Positions 18,001 through 26,338 of a DNA stretch of 64,000 nucleotides are shown here, in pieces. The stretch's first letter is position 1, and each line of letters begins with the position of its first letter. Source of the DNA: Bacillota bacterium (GTDB lineage Bacteria; Bacillota; Clostridia; Lachnospirales; Bianqueaceae); the NCBI GenBank assembly GCA_017620135.1, contig JAFZQZ010000096.1, positions 1 to 64,000 on the forward strand, written 5' to 3'. A model generated the notes under the pieces. It worked only from the letters and a program-made list of their open reading frames with translations, was not told where the DNA came from and did no database searches. The position numbers were made by a program, and so were the translations under genes.

Positions 18001-18132
18001 CTACCAACGATGATCATGATGTCTCCGATGGTTTCTGTGATGTCTGTCGCCATCACCGTATTTATCGTTGACGAAGCCTACGAATCCGGCGATCATTCCG
18101 AAAAACATCACGATAATAAGAAGAAATACCAT
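18001..18132 (-). CDS. 43-aa membrane peptide with His-rich tail
   Basis: A short reading frame from ATG 18132 with AAGGAGG 8 bases upstream. One hydrophobic helix (VFLLIIVMFFGMIAGFVGF) is followed by a tail with six His in its last fourteen residues (HHRNHRRHHDHRW). The tail could bind metal or nucleic acid; this is inference. It belongs to the same run of short genes as its neighbours. Confidence 0.55.
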   Translation of the reverse strand: MVFLLIIVMFFGMIAGFVGFVNDKYGDGDRHHRNHRRHHDHRW

Positions 18133-18228
18133 TGATTCGCAGCCTCCTTGTTTCTTAACTCTGAAGGCATCATATCAGACTTTTGTCAGCAATATCCTCA
18201 TATTTGTCAGGAAGGATGAAATCTTTGT

Positions 18229-18414
18229 CTATCTGGCAGGTTCCAACACTCTGAACTTTTTGGTAGGTGCTTCGCCTACCTTAATGATCAATTCATCCAC
18301 ACAATCTGTATCCCTGTCTTCAGCCAGCATTTCGTTCTTCAGTTCCACCAGGGCTTTAAGAACCATTCCCATTTCATACCGATCCAACGCAACAAAATAT
18401 CTTTCCGATTTCAT
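18229..18414 (-). CDS. Small conjugative-element protein, 61 aa
   Basis: 61-aa acidic helical protein (opening MKSERYFVALDRYE). GAAAGGA lies about 9 bases before the ATG at 18414. It resembles the short conserved proteins scattered in Tn1549-like elements, but I cannot name a family. It lies between the ArdC-like gene and the small membrane-peptide genes. Confidence 0.55.
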   Translation of the reverse strand: MKSERYFVALDRYEMGMVLKALVELKNEMLAEDRDTDCVDELIIKVGEAPTKKFRVLEPAR

Positions 18415-18455
18415 GACTCGTGTCCTTTCTTTTGTTGGAGAACGGACAGGTCATT

Positions 18456-19292
18456 TCATCTGACCTGATCCCGCTCTTTAGACCGATGATACAGGATTTC
18501 GTTCGTTCTTGCAATTATGCGATTGGAGGCCTCACGAACATCGTTCAGACGTTTGCGGAGATCCTTCGGCTCCAGCTTTTTCCAGTCATCCGGGATATCG
18601 TCAAATTCAAACGGATCGACGTTCTGGCCGTACCGGCCGCATACTTCACAGGCAACACATTTCGCCATGAAGTTTGCCATAGGATCATCCATATGGATGA
18701 ACTGGTTTTTAATCTCGGCATATCCGATCTCCATCGTGAGAAATTGAAGAAAATACTGGTTGTTCCTCGCTCCGCTGACAACATAAAGGCACTGCTCGTC
18801 TTCCTGATAATAAGCGCCGTTGTTGTCGAAATCCAGGCTCTCAACTTCTTTCACCTGATAAGGCAGTGCTCTCACCAGGGTGGTCACCATACGATCCCGC
18901 CCTGTTGGAAAAGCGCTTTTCTCTACACCAGTCACCTGGCTGACATCGAAGATCTTTTTTACCTGATAACTGGTGCCTTCCCTGCCATCCTGCATGGTAT
19001 ATTTCTCCGGCTGCAGGATCTTGATCGCATGCATTCCTTTTATAATGTGCCGGTCCTCCTTGGCCCAGCCGTCAAAGTCTTTCAGCTTGGTGGCTGCAGG
19101 TTTCTGTTTGTTGATCAGCAGGACATTCGTTACCGAATATCGGTCAAATTGTCCCTGAAGCTTCAGGTAGTTCTTGAATCGCATCGGACTTTCCAGAATT
19201 TCCTTTGTGGAAATATCGAGCATACGAAATACTTCTTTACGCTCTTCGCTTTTTTCTGCTTTCCAGTTGGGGTTGTTTGGCATGTTACTCAT
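18456..19292 (-). CDS. ArdC-like antirestriction/ssDNA-binding protein
   Basis: 278 aa. The N-terminal half matches the ArdC N-terminal (ssDNA-binding) type: FKNYLKLQGQFDRYSVTNVL, then GMHAIKILQPE and the linking VSQVTG. I do not see the HExxH metallopeptidase motif that the second ArdC-like protein in this element has. ArdC proteins protect entering single-stranded DNA from host restriction during conjugation. The start overlaps the PcfB stop by one base, tying it to the relaxase operon. Confidence 0.75.
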   Translation of the reverse strand: MSNMPNNPNWKAEKSEERKEVFRMLDISTKEILESPMRFKNYLKLQGQFDRYSVTNVLLINKQKPAATKLKDFDGWAKEDRHIIKGMHAIKILQPEKYTMQDGREGTSYQVKKIFDVSQVTGVEKSAFPTGRDRMVTTLVRALPYQVKEVESLDFDNNGAYYQEDEQCLYVVSGARNNQYFLQFLTMEIGYAEIKNQFIHMDDPMANFMAKCVACEVCGRYGQNVDPFEFDDIPDDWKKLEPKDLRKRLNDVREASNRIIARTNEILYHRSKERDQVR

Positions 19293-19954
19293 TATTCGCG
19301 TACCTTCCTTTCCATTTTAATGATTTCTCTTTCTTTGCTGAGACTTTGCACGTCTCTTTCATATTCCTTCTTTTTTCTGGCCAGCTTTGTGGCCATAGAC
19401 GGACGCTCATTTGTTTGTCCAGACCCGAAAGACGGATTTCGTCTGTCCCCAGGCATCATTTTCGTCTTGGATCCTTTTCCGGATAGATTCTCTTTCTCCC
19501 CCGTAAAAGGGCTATCGTCTCTTTCCCTCTCTTTTCCAAGCGATTTCTTTGCCTCGTTCACATAGTTCGCACGCTGGACAGTATTAAAGGAAAATCTCTC
19601 CGCGATCCGGTTGATTTTGGGTCCGTCTTCCTCCCGAACAAATACATCCACATCCGTGTGTTGTGATCGACTGTTTTTGTCTCTCAGCACACAGTAAACG
19701 ATTCCATATCGCTTCGCCTGCTGCTGAAAGATTTTCAAATCTTCTTTCTGAATCTGGATTACCTTCAGTGGCTTTCCGGACTTCAGCATCTGTACCAGTC
19801 TGGCCCGGCCTTTTGTCTTATTTGGATTCTTCAATGCCGCAATGATCAGCATTGCGATTTCTTTCGCAGCCTGACCGGTAAGCCTGGCGATCACTTCTGT
19901 TCCTTCGAGTGTTATCTTGACTACCTGATCGGCAGCCTCAGCGTTCACGCTCAT
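19292..19954 (-). CDS. PcfB/DUF3801 family conjugation accessory protein
   Basis: 220 aa. The first 120 residues fit the DUF3801/PcfB family, which acts with the VirD4-type coupling protein and the relaxosome. The rest is basic and rich in Lys, Arg and Glu. It overlaps the relaxase by 17 bp and the ArdC-like gene by 1 bp, so relaxase, PcfB and ArdC are made together. Family call is by recognition of sequence pattern and place. Confidence 0.75.
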   Translation of the reverse strand: MSVNAEAADQVVKITLEGTEVIARLTGQAAKEIAMLIIAALKNPNKTKGRARLVQMLKSGKPLKVIQIQKEDLKIFQQQAKRYGIVYCVLRDKNSRSQHTDVDVFVREEDGPKINRIAERFSFNTVQRANYVNEAKKSLGKERERDDSPFTGEKENLSGKGSKTKMMPGDRRNPSFGSGQTNERPSMATKLARKKKEYERDVQSLSKEREIIKMERKVRE

Positions 19955-21302
19955 GTCGTTTTTTCTCCTTTCCTTCGACCGATACGGTCATATCTATTTT
20001 CTTTTCCAGATCTTCGCTCCGTTTCAGAATGTCGTCACAGAGGAAGATTTCTTCCTTCAACGATCGTATTCTTTCGCTGAGATCCGTCTGTTTTCGATCC
20101 AGAGCGTCCATTTCTTTTGCCGGAAGATGTCTCCTCCGGTCATTACTGACAGTTCTCCTTTCTTCAACAAGCTCTGCTTTCTCTTCCATCAGCCTTTCCT
20201 TCAGCATAATTAGTTCCTGAATCGTTCCGATCTTCTCTCTGGAAAGCAGCCTGGCTTCCGCTGAGAGCCTGTCCAGTTTGATCAGATCATCCCTCATGGC
20301 CGGCGGAATACTGAGTGGTTCTTTCCTTTTCTGATATTTGGGAAAACATCCGAGCCGGTAGCAGTAATAGAGATATTTCCGATACAGCTTTGTTCTTCTA
20401 AGCAGCAGGTCACCGCGGTTCGGAACATGATAAGTTCCTCTGGTGGGAATGGGAATATAGGCAACTACTTTAAATGGACTTTTGGCATTCTCTTTGATTC
20501 TTGCCAATATTCTTTCATTAGTGTAATCATCGCCCAGACGATACAATCTCATTGGACGCTTCCAGCCTGGTGCCGTGACTGTCCAGTACTGCCGGTTACG
20601 ACTGAGATTGTATTCATATCCCATGTCACCCATATATGCCGCAAATTCCTCCAGACTCCGGCTGGAAGCCAGAGCTTTATCGACTGCTTGCCGGATGATC
20701 GACTGTCTGGTCGGGATACCCGCTTTTTCTTTCATGGTCACATACTGATTCGGCGGATTCCTTCTTGGCTTCTCGATGGTCGACAGGCCGTGCTCTCTGC
20801 AGATCTGATCAGCAATTCTGGAGAAATGGATCCAGGCTTTTTCCTCATCATGCATCTTCAGGCCGTCTACAAAGGAAACTGAATTGACAACATAGTGGCA
20901 ATGGAGGTGTTTGGTATTCAGATGAGTAGTAACCACAGCTTGGAACCGGTCGCCCCACACTTTCTGGACAAACTCCATTCCGATCTTCTGTGCCTGCTTT
21001 GGTGTAACTTCGTTCTGATCAAAGCTCAGGTATCCGTGCCATGCCTGGATTCCGTCATCTTTGTTGAACTGCTTCTTGACCGTGATGAACTGCTGTCTGG
21101 CTGTCGCTGGATTGCAGTTGATCCCTTCGACATAGAACCGGTGTTCCGTTTTCTCTTCATTGGCCGCATACTGAAGGACATCTTCCAGCGCTTGGTATTG
21201 CTGCTCCGAAAACAGTGAGGCATCTGTCTTTTCTTTATTCTTTGCATATTCCAGAACACCTCCCAGATTTCCTCTGACAGCCCAGATCTTGCTTACTGCC
21301 AT
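19938..21302 (-). CDS. MOBP-type relaxase
   Basis: 454 aa. The N-terminal relaxase domain has motif III HLNTKHLHCHYVVN with the metal-binding histidines. The catalytic tyrosine is probably near Y19 (VLEYAKN) but this is not certain. After about residue 300 comes a region with YLYYCYRLG, then a coiled-coil-like tail rich in Glu, Arg and Lys. It nicks at oriT and leads the strand into the recipient. It overlaps mobC by 10 bp and pcfB by 17 bp. Confidence 0.9.
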   Translation of the reverse strand: MAVSKIWAVRGNLGGVLEYAKNKEKTDASLFSEQQYQALEDVLQYAANEEKTEHRFYVEGINCNPATARQQFITVKKQFNKDDGIQAWHGYLSFDQNEVTPKQAQKIGMEFVQKVWGDRFQAVVTTHLNTKHLHCHYVVNSVSFVDGLKMHDEEKAWIHFSRIADQICREHGLSTIEKPRRNPPNQYVTMKEKAGIPTRQSIIRQAVDKALASSRSLEEFAAYMGDMGYEYNLSRNRQYWTVTAPGWKRPMRLYRLGDDYTNERILARIKENAKSPFKVVAYIPIPTRGTYHVPNRGDLLLRRTKLYRKYLYYCYRLGCFPKYQKRKEPLSIPPAMRDDLIKLDRLSAEARLLSREKIGTIQELIMLKERLMEEKAELVEERRTVSNDRRRHLPAKEMDALDRKQTDLSERIRSLKEEIFLCDDILKRSEDLEKKIDMTVSVEGKEKKRHERER

Positions 21303-21658
21303 TCATCTCTCCGATCCTCTGGAAGCAGAACTTTCATCTCGATCTGAGCCTGCAGCTTCTGAAGCTTTCCTACTTCCTGTTCCAGCCATCCCGCATCGAT
21401 CTGACCCGTGCTGTTTGCTTTCGCAGCGATCTGGTTGATGTTGGATCCAATTCTGGACATCTGATTCATGCACTCATAGAATTCTTTTCCGGGTGCCTGC
21501 TTTGGTTCATACCCGGCAATGAGCATCCGGATTAGCGCTGCTTCAGACAGCAGCGTCTTCTGTGCCTTCTCCTTCAGCTGACTGTCTTCGGATTCAGTCA
21601 TCCAGAACTGTTTCTTAATGATTCGTTTCTGAAATCTAATGGCTCTTGCTCTCTTCAT
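21293..21658 (-). CDS. mobC: MobC relaxosome protein
   Basis: 121 aa. The N-terminus has a basic ribbon-helix-helix-like part and the C-terminus a conserved MobC stretch around MSRIGSNINQIAAKANSTG. MobC binds oriT beside the relaxase and helps strand opening. It directly precedes the relaxase gene with 10-bp overlap and starts 5 bp after radC. Confidence 0.88.
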   Translation of the reverse strand: MKRARAIRFQKRIIKKQFWMTESEDSQLKEKAQKTLLSEAALIRMLIAGYEPKQAPGKEFYECMNQMSRIGSNINQIAAKANSTGQIDAGWLEQEVGKLQKLQAQIEMKVLLPEDRRDEWQ

Positions 21659-21662
21659 CTTT

Positions 21663-22193
21663 TCACCTCTCTTTCTCTTTTGTTTTTGGCTTTTTGAACT
21701 CTAGTTTCTCCAAAACGGAAGCATACTGGATGGTTCCCGGCCCAAACTTTTCCCGCTCTCTCATGGAAAAGAACTGCTTGTCCGGGCCCACAATAATATG
21801 ATCCAGTACACTCATGCCCAGAAGGTCATAAGCCCTGATCATCATATCCGTCACTTTGATATCATCCTGTGACGGAACCAGGTTCCCTGATGGATGATTG
21901 TGCGCGAGCAATACATTGCTTGCATTGGACAGAATTGATGCTTTCAGTGCCTCTCTGGGAACCATGATGGAGGCATTGATCGTCCCCATGCTCATGACAT
22001 TCATGTTGATCGGTTTCCCGTCATTTCTGAGGTTGACAATCACAACCACTTCCCGATCGAAATCACAGAGGAATTCGCTTATGATCTCGACAGCACTTTC
22101 CGGTCCTGTGATCGGTTTTTCAGATATGAGAGGCGGGTCTCTGACCATCCGGATCGATACCTGATCCATCTGGTATTTCATCCTCATCACCAC
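21663..22193 (-). CDS. radC: RadC/JAB-domain protein of the element
   Basis: 176 aa if the GTG at 22193 is used; an ATG two codons later is possible. It carries the JAMM-like motif HNHPSGNLVPSQDD of the RadC family. Mobile elements often carry such copies; a role in repair or in handling DNA after transfer is suggested but unproved. It shares its start region with a 57-aa frame and is followed 5 bp later by mobC. Confidence 0.85.
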   Translation of the reverse strand: MVMRMKYQMDQVSIRMVRDPPLISEKPITGPESAVEIISEFLCDFDREVVVIVNLRNDGKPINMNVMSMGTINASIMVPREALKASILSNASNVLLAHNHPSGNLVPSQDDIKVTDMMIRAYDLLGMSVLDHIIVGPDKQFFSMREREKFGPGTIQYASVLEKLEFKKPKTKEKER

Positions 22194-22293
22194 CTTTCAT
22201 TTCTTCCTGAATCGGAATCAAATGGAACTCTCCATCTGGCAGATCGAAGAGCAGTTTCTGGAGCTCTTTAATGTTCAGTCCTTCCTCGTTCAT
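22120..22293 (-). CDS. 57-aa acidic protein overlapping radC
   Basis: Short reading frame from ATG 22293 (MNEEGLNIKELQKLLFDLPD) with AAAGGTG just upstream. It is acidic in the second half and overlaps the start of radC by 74 bp in another frame. This may be a small element protein that couples translation to radC. No family recognised. Confidence 0.45.
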   Translation of the reverse strand: MNEEGLNIKELQKLLFDLPDGEFHLIPIQEEMKGGDEDEIPDGSGIDPDGQRPASHI

Positions 22294-22299
22294 CACCTT

Positions 22300-22450
22300 T
22301 TCCCTTTCATCAAAAGTTTTGTCTCCCAGGGTCTTAGGGACGGAGTCCTTAAAGTCCTGCTCTTTGGAGCAGGCTCACCCTTTATGCTCCAGAGGAGTAG
22401 AAAGGGTCTGCTTGCTACATTTTGACATGCCTTTTCTCGCCCTGGTATCT
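22300..22450. other. Candidate origin of transfer (oriT)
   Basis: The only gene-poor stretch near the relaxosome genes. It holds a perfect 7-bp hairpin CCTGCTC-N4-GAGCAGG at 22356-22373, a run of purine/pyrimidine-biased sequence, and TTGCTACATTTTGACATGCC at 22411-22430. oriT usually lies upstream of mobC and the relaxase, and here only radC and a 57-aa frame intervene. A 26-aa frame can be read through part of it, but it looks less likely to be a gene. Inference from position and structure. Confidence 0.4.
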
Positions 22451-22455
22451 GTCAT

Positions 22456-22878
22456 TTATCTGGTATCTTTGGCCATTGGTTTCGGGTCATATTTCTCAAT
22501 TATGATCCCCTGCGGTGTCCTGTAAAAACGCTCCGGTTTGGCGAACAACTCCATATATTTTGCTGTTAAATCAGGCGGCATATCTTTGTAGCTGTCTTCT
22601 TCAACCGGTGCATAAGCCAGGAAAAAAGTACCGGCAACAATGTCCATGACAACACCTGTTTCGTTGGAAACCAGAGCCCTGTTGAGCGGCAGATCATTCA
22701 GTTTTCCTTCCTCATTACAGACAACTGCAACCTCATCTTCGAACGGAAAAACTTCTTCGATATAACCACCGACAATGCTCTGCATACTCTCCAGTTCATC
22801 TGGAATTGTCATCTTCTCAGGCTCTTTTTCCGGTGCGATTACGATCACATCGATCGTGTTTTTAGTTTCATTTTCCAT
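22456..22878 (-). CDS. DUF3846 family protein
   Basis: 140 aa. Parts such as VGGYIEEVFPFEDEVAVVCN and LPLNRALV fit the DUF3846 proteins common in conjugative elements and phages of Bacillota. Function is unknown. It starts 19 bp after the TOPRIM gene. Confidence 0.75.
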   Translation of the reverse strand: MENETKNTIDVIVIAPEKEPEKMTIPDELESMQSIVGGYIEEVFPFEDEVAVVCNEEGKLNDLPLNRALVSNETGVVMDIVAGTFFLAYAPVEEDSYKDMPPDLTAKYMELFAKPERFYRTPQGIIIEKYDPKPMAKDTR

Positions 22879-22897
22879 TGGTTTTTCATCTCCTTTC

Positions 22898-23821
22898 TCA
22901 GCAGTAATTCGTTACCTGCAGACACAAAAAATCGTTGACATCTTTCCCGTATGGGGTTGGATTATCAACGACTTTCAGTTTGTTATTCAGTTGTTCCTGG
23001 ATGCTTTTCGATGCCAGCCAGCCGGCTCTGTCATTATCCAGATGAAGGTAAATCGTGTTCACCCATGGATGCTTTTCAAGATAAAACACAAGTGCTTTCG
23101 GCAACTTTGTGTGTCTGTTTTTCTCACTTGGACAATAGATTCCTCCCACCGAAAGCAGTGCCGTTTTCGTGAAGTCTTTCCCCTGTCTGTAAAGTAGTTC
23201 AGCATAGGAAAGAAGATCGATTGCTGACTCGAACACATGCACTTTATGACTTTTTTCTTCTCCGATCCGGAACGAATACCGCTTGTCCGATCCGGCACAG
23301 TCGCCCAGTATCTTCTCATCTCCCGTGCCACGGTAGGCTGCATATCTTGGCGTATCATTCTCATCTTTTCCGAGAAAAATGATGCTGTGATATGGCAACG
23401 ATTCATAAATCAGATCATGTTCAAGACAGTAGTCGATCACTGACTTTCCGATACACCTGCCGGCCAGATAATACTTCATAATGACGTTTGTATCATTGCG
23501 GTCTGGTAATATAAGCCGCCTCTCATCCGGTTGATTCTGCTGCTGAATTGTCATCGGGCATGCCCTGGTTCCTATGATGGCTTCGACAGCATTTTTGAAA
23601 GGCATCCCACGAACTTTGATCAAATAATCCAGCGCTGTATGACCGCCGAAACCCTGTGACCACCACATCCATTTTCCGTTGGAAATCTTCAGGGAATCAT
23701 GGTCAACAGTGGCATATTCTGTCGCGGAAACCTTGATCAGATTGTATGGTTCCTTTGCAGTCAGATAGCTAAGAAGATCTATCTTCCGGCATTCCTCAAG
23801 CTGTTCTTTTGTAAAAATCAT
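22898..23821 (-). CDS. DUF3991/TOPRIM primase-like protein
   Basis: 307 aa from ATG 23821; an upstream in-frame ATG at 23839 is possible but would overlap the gene before. The N-terminus matches DUF3991 (GFGGHTALDYLIKVRG), and a TOPRIM-type end follows (FESAIDLLSYA and HLDNDRAG). Such proteins are relatives of DnaG-type primases that may prime the second strand after transfer. Metal-binding acidic residues E of FESA and DND are present. Confidence 0.82.
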   Translation of the reverse strand: MIFTKEQLEECRKIDLLSYLTAKEPYNLIKVSATEYATVDHDSLKISNGKWMWWSQGFGGHTALDYLIKVRGMPFKNAVEAIIGTRACPMTIQQQNQPDERRLILPDRNDTNVIMKYYLAGRCIGKSVIDYCLEHDLIYESLPYHSIIFLGKDENDTPRYAAYRGTGDEKILGDCAGSDKRYSFRIGEEKSHKVHVFESAIDLLSYAELLYRQGKDFTKTALLSVGGIYCPSEKNRHTKLPKALVFYLEKHPWVNTIYLHLDNDRAGWLASKSIQEQLNNKLKVVDNPTPYGKDVNDFLCLQVTNYC

Positions 23822-23831
23822 AGCCGCTGCC

Positions 23832-24035
23832 TCATGCAATAAACGAATAAAAATCCGTGTTCAGATACTCTTCATCCGTCATTTGCTCCAGCTTTCTGAT
23901 ACAGCTTTTGGCGATTTCGATCAGCTCTTCATCTTCCATATGATTCATAGAACGATGAAGTTCATCGATCATATCTTCTCGCGGTTCCCACCAGAAAAAC
24001 ATGATCAACAGCTTTTCTTCTTCATCAAATCTCAT
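23832..24035 (-). CDS. Small acidic element protein, 67 aa
   Basis: 67 aa, helical and acidic, no named domain. It overlaps the ArdC-like gene by 4 bp, which suggests translational coupling. A role is unknown. Confidence 0.6.
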   Translation of the reverse strand: MRFDEEEKLLIMFFWWEPREDMIDELHRSMNHMEDEELIEIAKSCIRKLEQMTDEEYLNTDFYSFIA

Positions 24036-25216
24036 CGTGCTTCTGCCTCCTTCTGTCGTGTTTTTACATTCGTTTTTACCTCCATTTCTTCCTTCAGCTG
24101 TGTCAGATTCTGGATCAGTTTCCCCCCAATTCTGGTTACTTCTTCGCTGTCATGTTCCCGGATTATATCTTTGATTTCCCGGATCAGATTCGCCGGCCCC
24201 TGGATGAAAAGATTATCTTTCATCTCCCGGACAGCTGTTTCCCTGTCATGGCTGTAGTCAAGATAATCATACGGATCCAACATCTCTCCAAATTCCACAA
24301 GCTCATTCGCCACGGCATCTATGGCACGTTCTTTTCTGATTTCCTGTATCTCCCGATCCAGGTTTTCGATCATGTCGGCAGCAGTTGTCCGGATCCCGTC
24401 CATGACATTTCTCAGCTCCGGCATTTCCATTTCTCCGGCCCAGATACCCACGTAGGGAAAAGAATAGTCCGAAGTATCCAGACCCAGATGTGTGCATACG
24501 GTAAATGCTGTGCTTTCCGCTTCCACCTCTTTGGTCTTAGAATCCTTCGGACCGTTTTCTTTCATCTTTTCTTTATTGTGGAGAATGCTGTGCGTCACTT
24601 CATGGAGCAGTGTTTTCACCGTCTGGAGCTCACTCAGACTATTCTGAATTACAATTTTACTTTCGCCAGGACTGAAATATCCTTTTGCTTCGCCGTTAAA
24701 CTTTTCATAGAAAACCGGTACCGGTGCGATTCTTTCCGCAGCTTCTTTCAGGATCTCATAGCCGTCCACACTGCCTTCCAGATCCAGGATCTCCGGCAGC
24801 TTCAGCGGCTCTCCGTCTGTCTGGGAAACATCGTAAACGTATGTCGGTTTAAAGAGTGAAATCGTCTGTTCAACGGTCTCTTTGATCCTGCTTTTTGTCA
24901 GCGGATCGATCACTTCCCGTTCAATTTCCTTTTTGATCGGCGACGGTGCCAGGATCCGGATTCCCTTCTCTCCTTTCATTACATATCGGTTCAGATTCTT
25001 CCAGGTCGTATATCCGGCAACCAAGGACGCGGAGGGGCATTGTAGAGCAATCAACAAGACGTTATTGAAACTGTAGTTATGAAACCGGCTCATGGTTTTC
25101 AGATAATCCTTATACGTTTCACTGGTAAAGAACTGTTTCACGCCTTCCTCCAGCTGCTTGGAGATCTGCTCCATCTCGGCAGTACGTTCCTCTTTTGTTT
25201 TCCATGGTTTGGACAT
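24032..25216 (-). CDS. ArdC-like antirestriction protein with HEVTH metallopeptidase domain
   Basis: 394 aa. The N-terminal ArdC-type ssDNA-binding domain (KTMSRFHNYSFNNVLLIALQ, then GEKGIRILAP and VSQTDG) is followed by a zinc-metallopeptidase-like domain with HEVTHSILH near residue 206. The C-terminus carries a long helical part. ArdC-type proteins guard incoming DNA against restriction. GGAAGG lies 9 bases before ATG 25216. It is the second ArdC-like protein of this element. Confidence 0.85.
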   Translation of the reverse strand: MSKPWKTKEERTAEMEQISKQLEEGVKQFFTSETYKDYLKTMSRFHNYSFNNVLLIALQCPSASLVAGYTTWKNLNRYVMKGEKGIRILAPSPIKKEIEREVIDPLTKSRIKETVEQTISLFKPTYVYDVSQTDGEPLKLPEILDLEGSVDGYEILKEAAERIAPVPVFYEKFNGEAKGYFSPGESKIVIQNSLSELQTVKTLLHEVTHSILHNKEKMKENGPKDSKTKEVEAESTAFTVCTHLGLDTSDYSFPYVGIWAGEMEMPELRNVMDGIRTTAADMIENLDREIQEIRKERAIDAVANELVEFGEMLDPYDYLDYSHDRETAVREMKDNLFIQGPANLIREIKDIIREHDSEEVTRIGGKLIQNLTQLKEEMEVKTNVKTRQKEAEAR

Positions 25217-25248
25217 GAATTACCACCTTCCTTCATTTGATTTTGGGT

Positions 25249-25279
25249 ATAAAAAAGACGCCATCGTGTTGATGACGCC
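25249..25279 (-). terminator. Intrinsic terminator upstream of the ArdC-metallopeptidase gene
   Basis: Minus-strand hairpin GGCGTCATC-N5-GATGGCGTC (two G-T pairs) followed by TTTTTTATA. It separates the 58-aa gene from the ardC-like operon. Confidence 0.7.
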
Positions 25280-25305
25280 AGTTGATAGTATTAGTACTTA
25301 CCTTA

Positions 25306-25482
25306 TTAGTTGGGCTTATATCCTGTCTTTTCGCACAAATCATGAAAGCTCTTGTCATATTGGGCTTGGGAAATAACACCTTTCTTCAGAAATTCTTTCA
25401 ATAGCTCTACTTGTTTTTCGAAGAGTGCGCGATTTTTCTCTTTATAACTCATGTGCTCCCATTCAGTTGGATACTTATTCAT
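25306..25482 (-). CDS. SHOCT-like small protein, 58 aa
   Basis: 58 aa from ATG 25482. The second half (LLKEFLKKGVISQAQYDKSF) has the look of the short C-terminal SHOCT-type motif, in which a helix is followed by G-x-I-(S/T)-x-x-x-(Y/F). It stands alone between a terminator and a 190-bp gap. Function unknown. Confidence 0.55.
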   Translation of the reverse strand: MNKYPTEWEHMSYKEKNRALFEKQVELLKEFLKKGVISQAQYDKSFHDLCEKTGYKPN

Positions 25483-25669
25483 AACAATACCTCTCATGAT
25501 TCTTTATGCGCGACAAACATTAATTCTTAATATATGAGTAGAGGCTTTCATAGTCTCTGCTCTTTCTTTATGATGAAGGTGATTGGCCTGACGTAATCTT
25601 CGATTGGGACACCACGCCCGGAGACAAATGTGTCAGCCCGCCTTCATTGTTCTACATTCGATTTGTAGT

Positions 25670-26164
25670 TTATTTGTATTCTGGCATATTTATGAACTGG
25701 ACCCCTTGCCCTTCTGCTACACCAACAAAAGTTTCACTTGAGAATCTGCCAATCGCAAGATAGTGTTCAATAACATATTTCGCAGTGTAAGGCATTTCCA
25801 AGTTGATGATTTCATTTATAGTAAACCATTTGGCTATACCTTCGTTCGATTGGATCATATCAGAACAATCCTTGTTCAGGTCAGCGAAGTAATAGTAGTT
25901 CTGTCTGATTTCTCCCTTGACGTTTCGCAAAGTAATATAACGCAACTGTAGTCTTTCAAGAGAGTCACGGCCAATACCAAGTTCTTCTTTCATTTCTCGC
26001 AAAATACAGGATTCAGGATTGTTGAGCTCATAATTCTCAAAATGCCCGCCGGCTGAGCCTGTCCAAACATTGTTTACAACCCTGCCACCTTTTCTGTAAA
26101 GCAGAAGCACCATGTCATCCCTAAAAATATATACAGAAGTCATATTCCGAAGTGTAGCGGTCAT
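25670..26164 (-). CDS. NUDIX hydrolase
   Basis: 164 aa. A NUDIX box is seen as GHFENYE followed by REMKEELGI; the gap between the glutamate and RE is two residues longer than usual, while the catalytic REMKEE core is intact. It would hydrolyse a nucleoside diphosphate linked to another group; the substrate is unknown. It stands alone with its own promoter-like sequence, as cargo inside the element. Confidence 0.82.
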   Translation of the reverse strand: MTATLRNMTSVYIFRDDMVLLLYRKGGRVVNNVWTGSAGGHFENYELNNPESCILREMKEELGIGRDSLERLQLRYITLRNVKGEIRQNYYYFADLNKDCSDMIQSNEGIAKWFTINEIINLEMPYTAKYVIEHYLAIGRFSSETFVGVAEGQGVQFINMPEYK

Positions 26165-26202
26165 TCAGTTTCCCTCCACAAATCCAGATTTGTTGTTCCG
26201 AT

Positions 26203-26208
26203 AGTATA
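26203..26208 (-). promoter_or_regulatory. Likely -10 box of the NUDIX gene
   Basis: TATACT on the minus strand, 39 bp upstream of the NUDIX start. The -35 is weak (TTTCTG at about 16-17 bp). Confidence 0.35.
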
Positions 26209-26338
26209 CCATATCTTACACATCCAGAAAAGGAGTCACACGCCATCAATTCTATATTTACCTTCTATACCCTCCCGGGATCTTTTCATCTTCCCGACTG
26301 ATGCCAGATCCCCAAATGGTATATCCTTGATTTGACTT

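Noticed and set aside
22381-22456. 26-codon frame ending in TPLEHKG
   Set aside because: No good ribosome binding site; the sequence is better explained as part of a candidate oriT.
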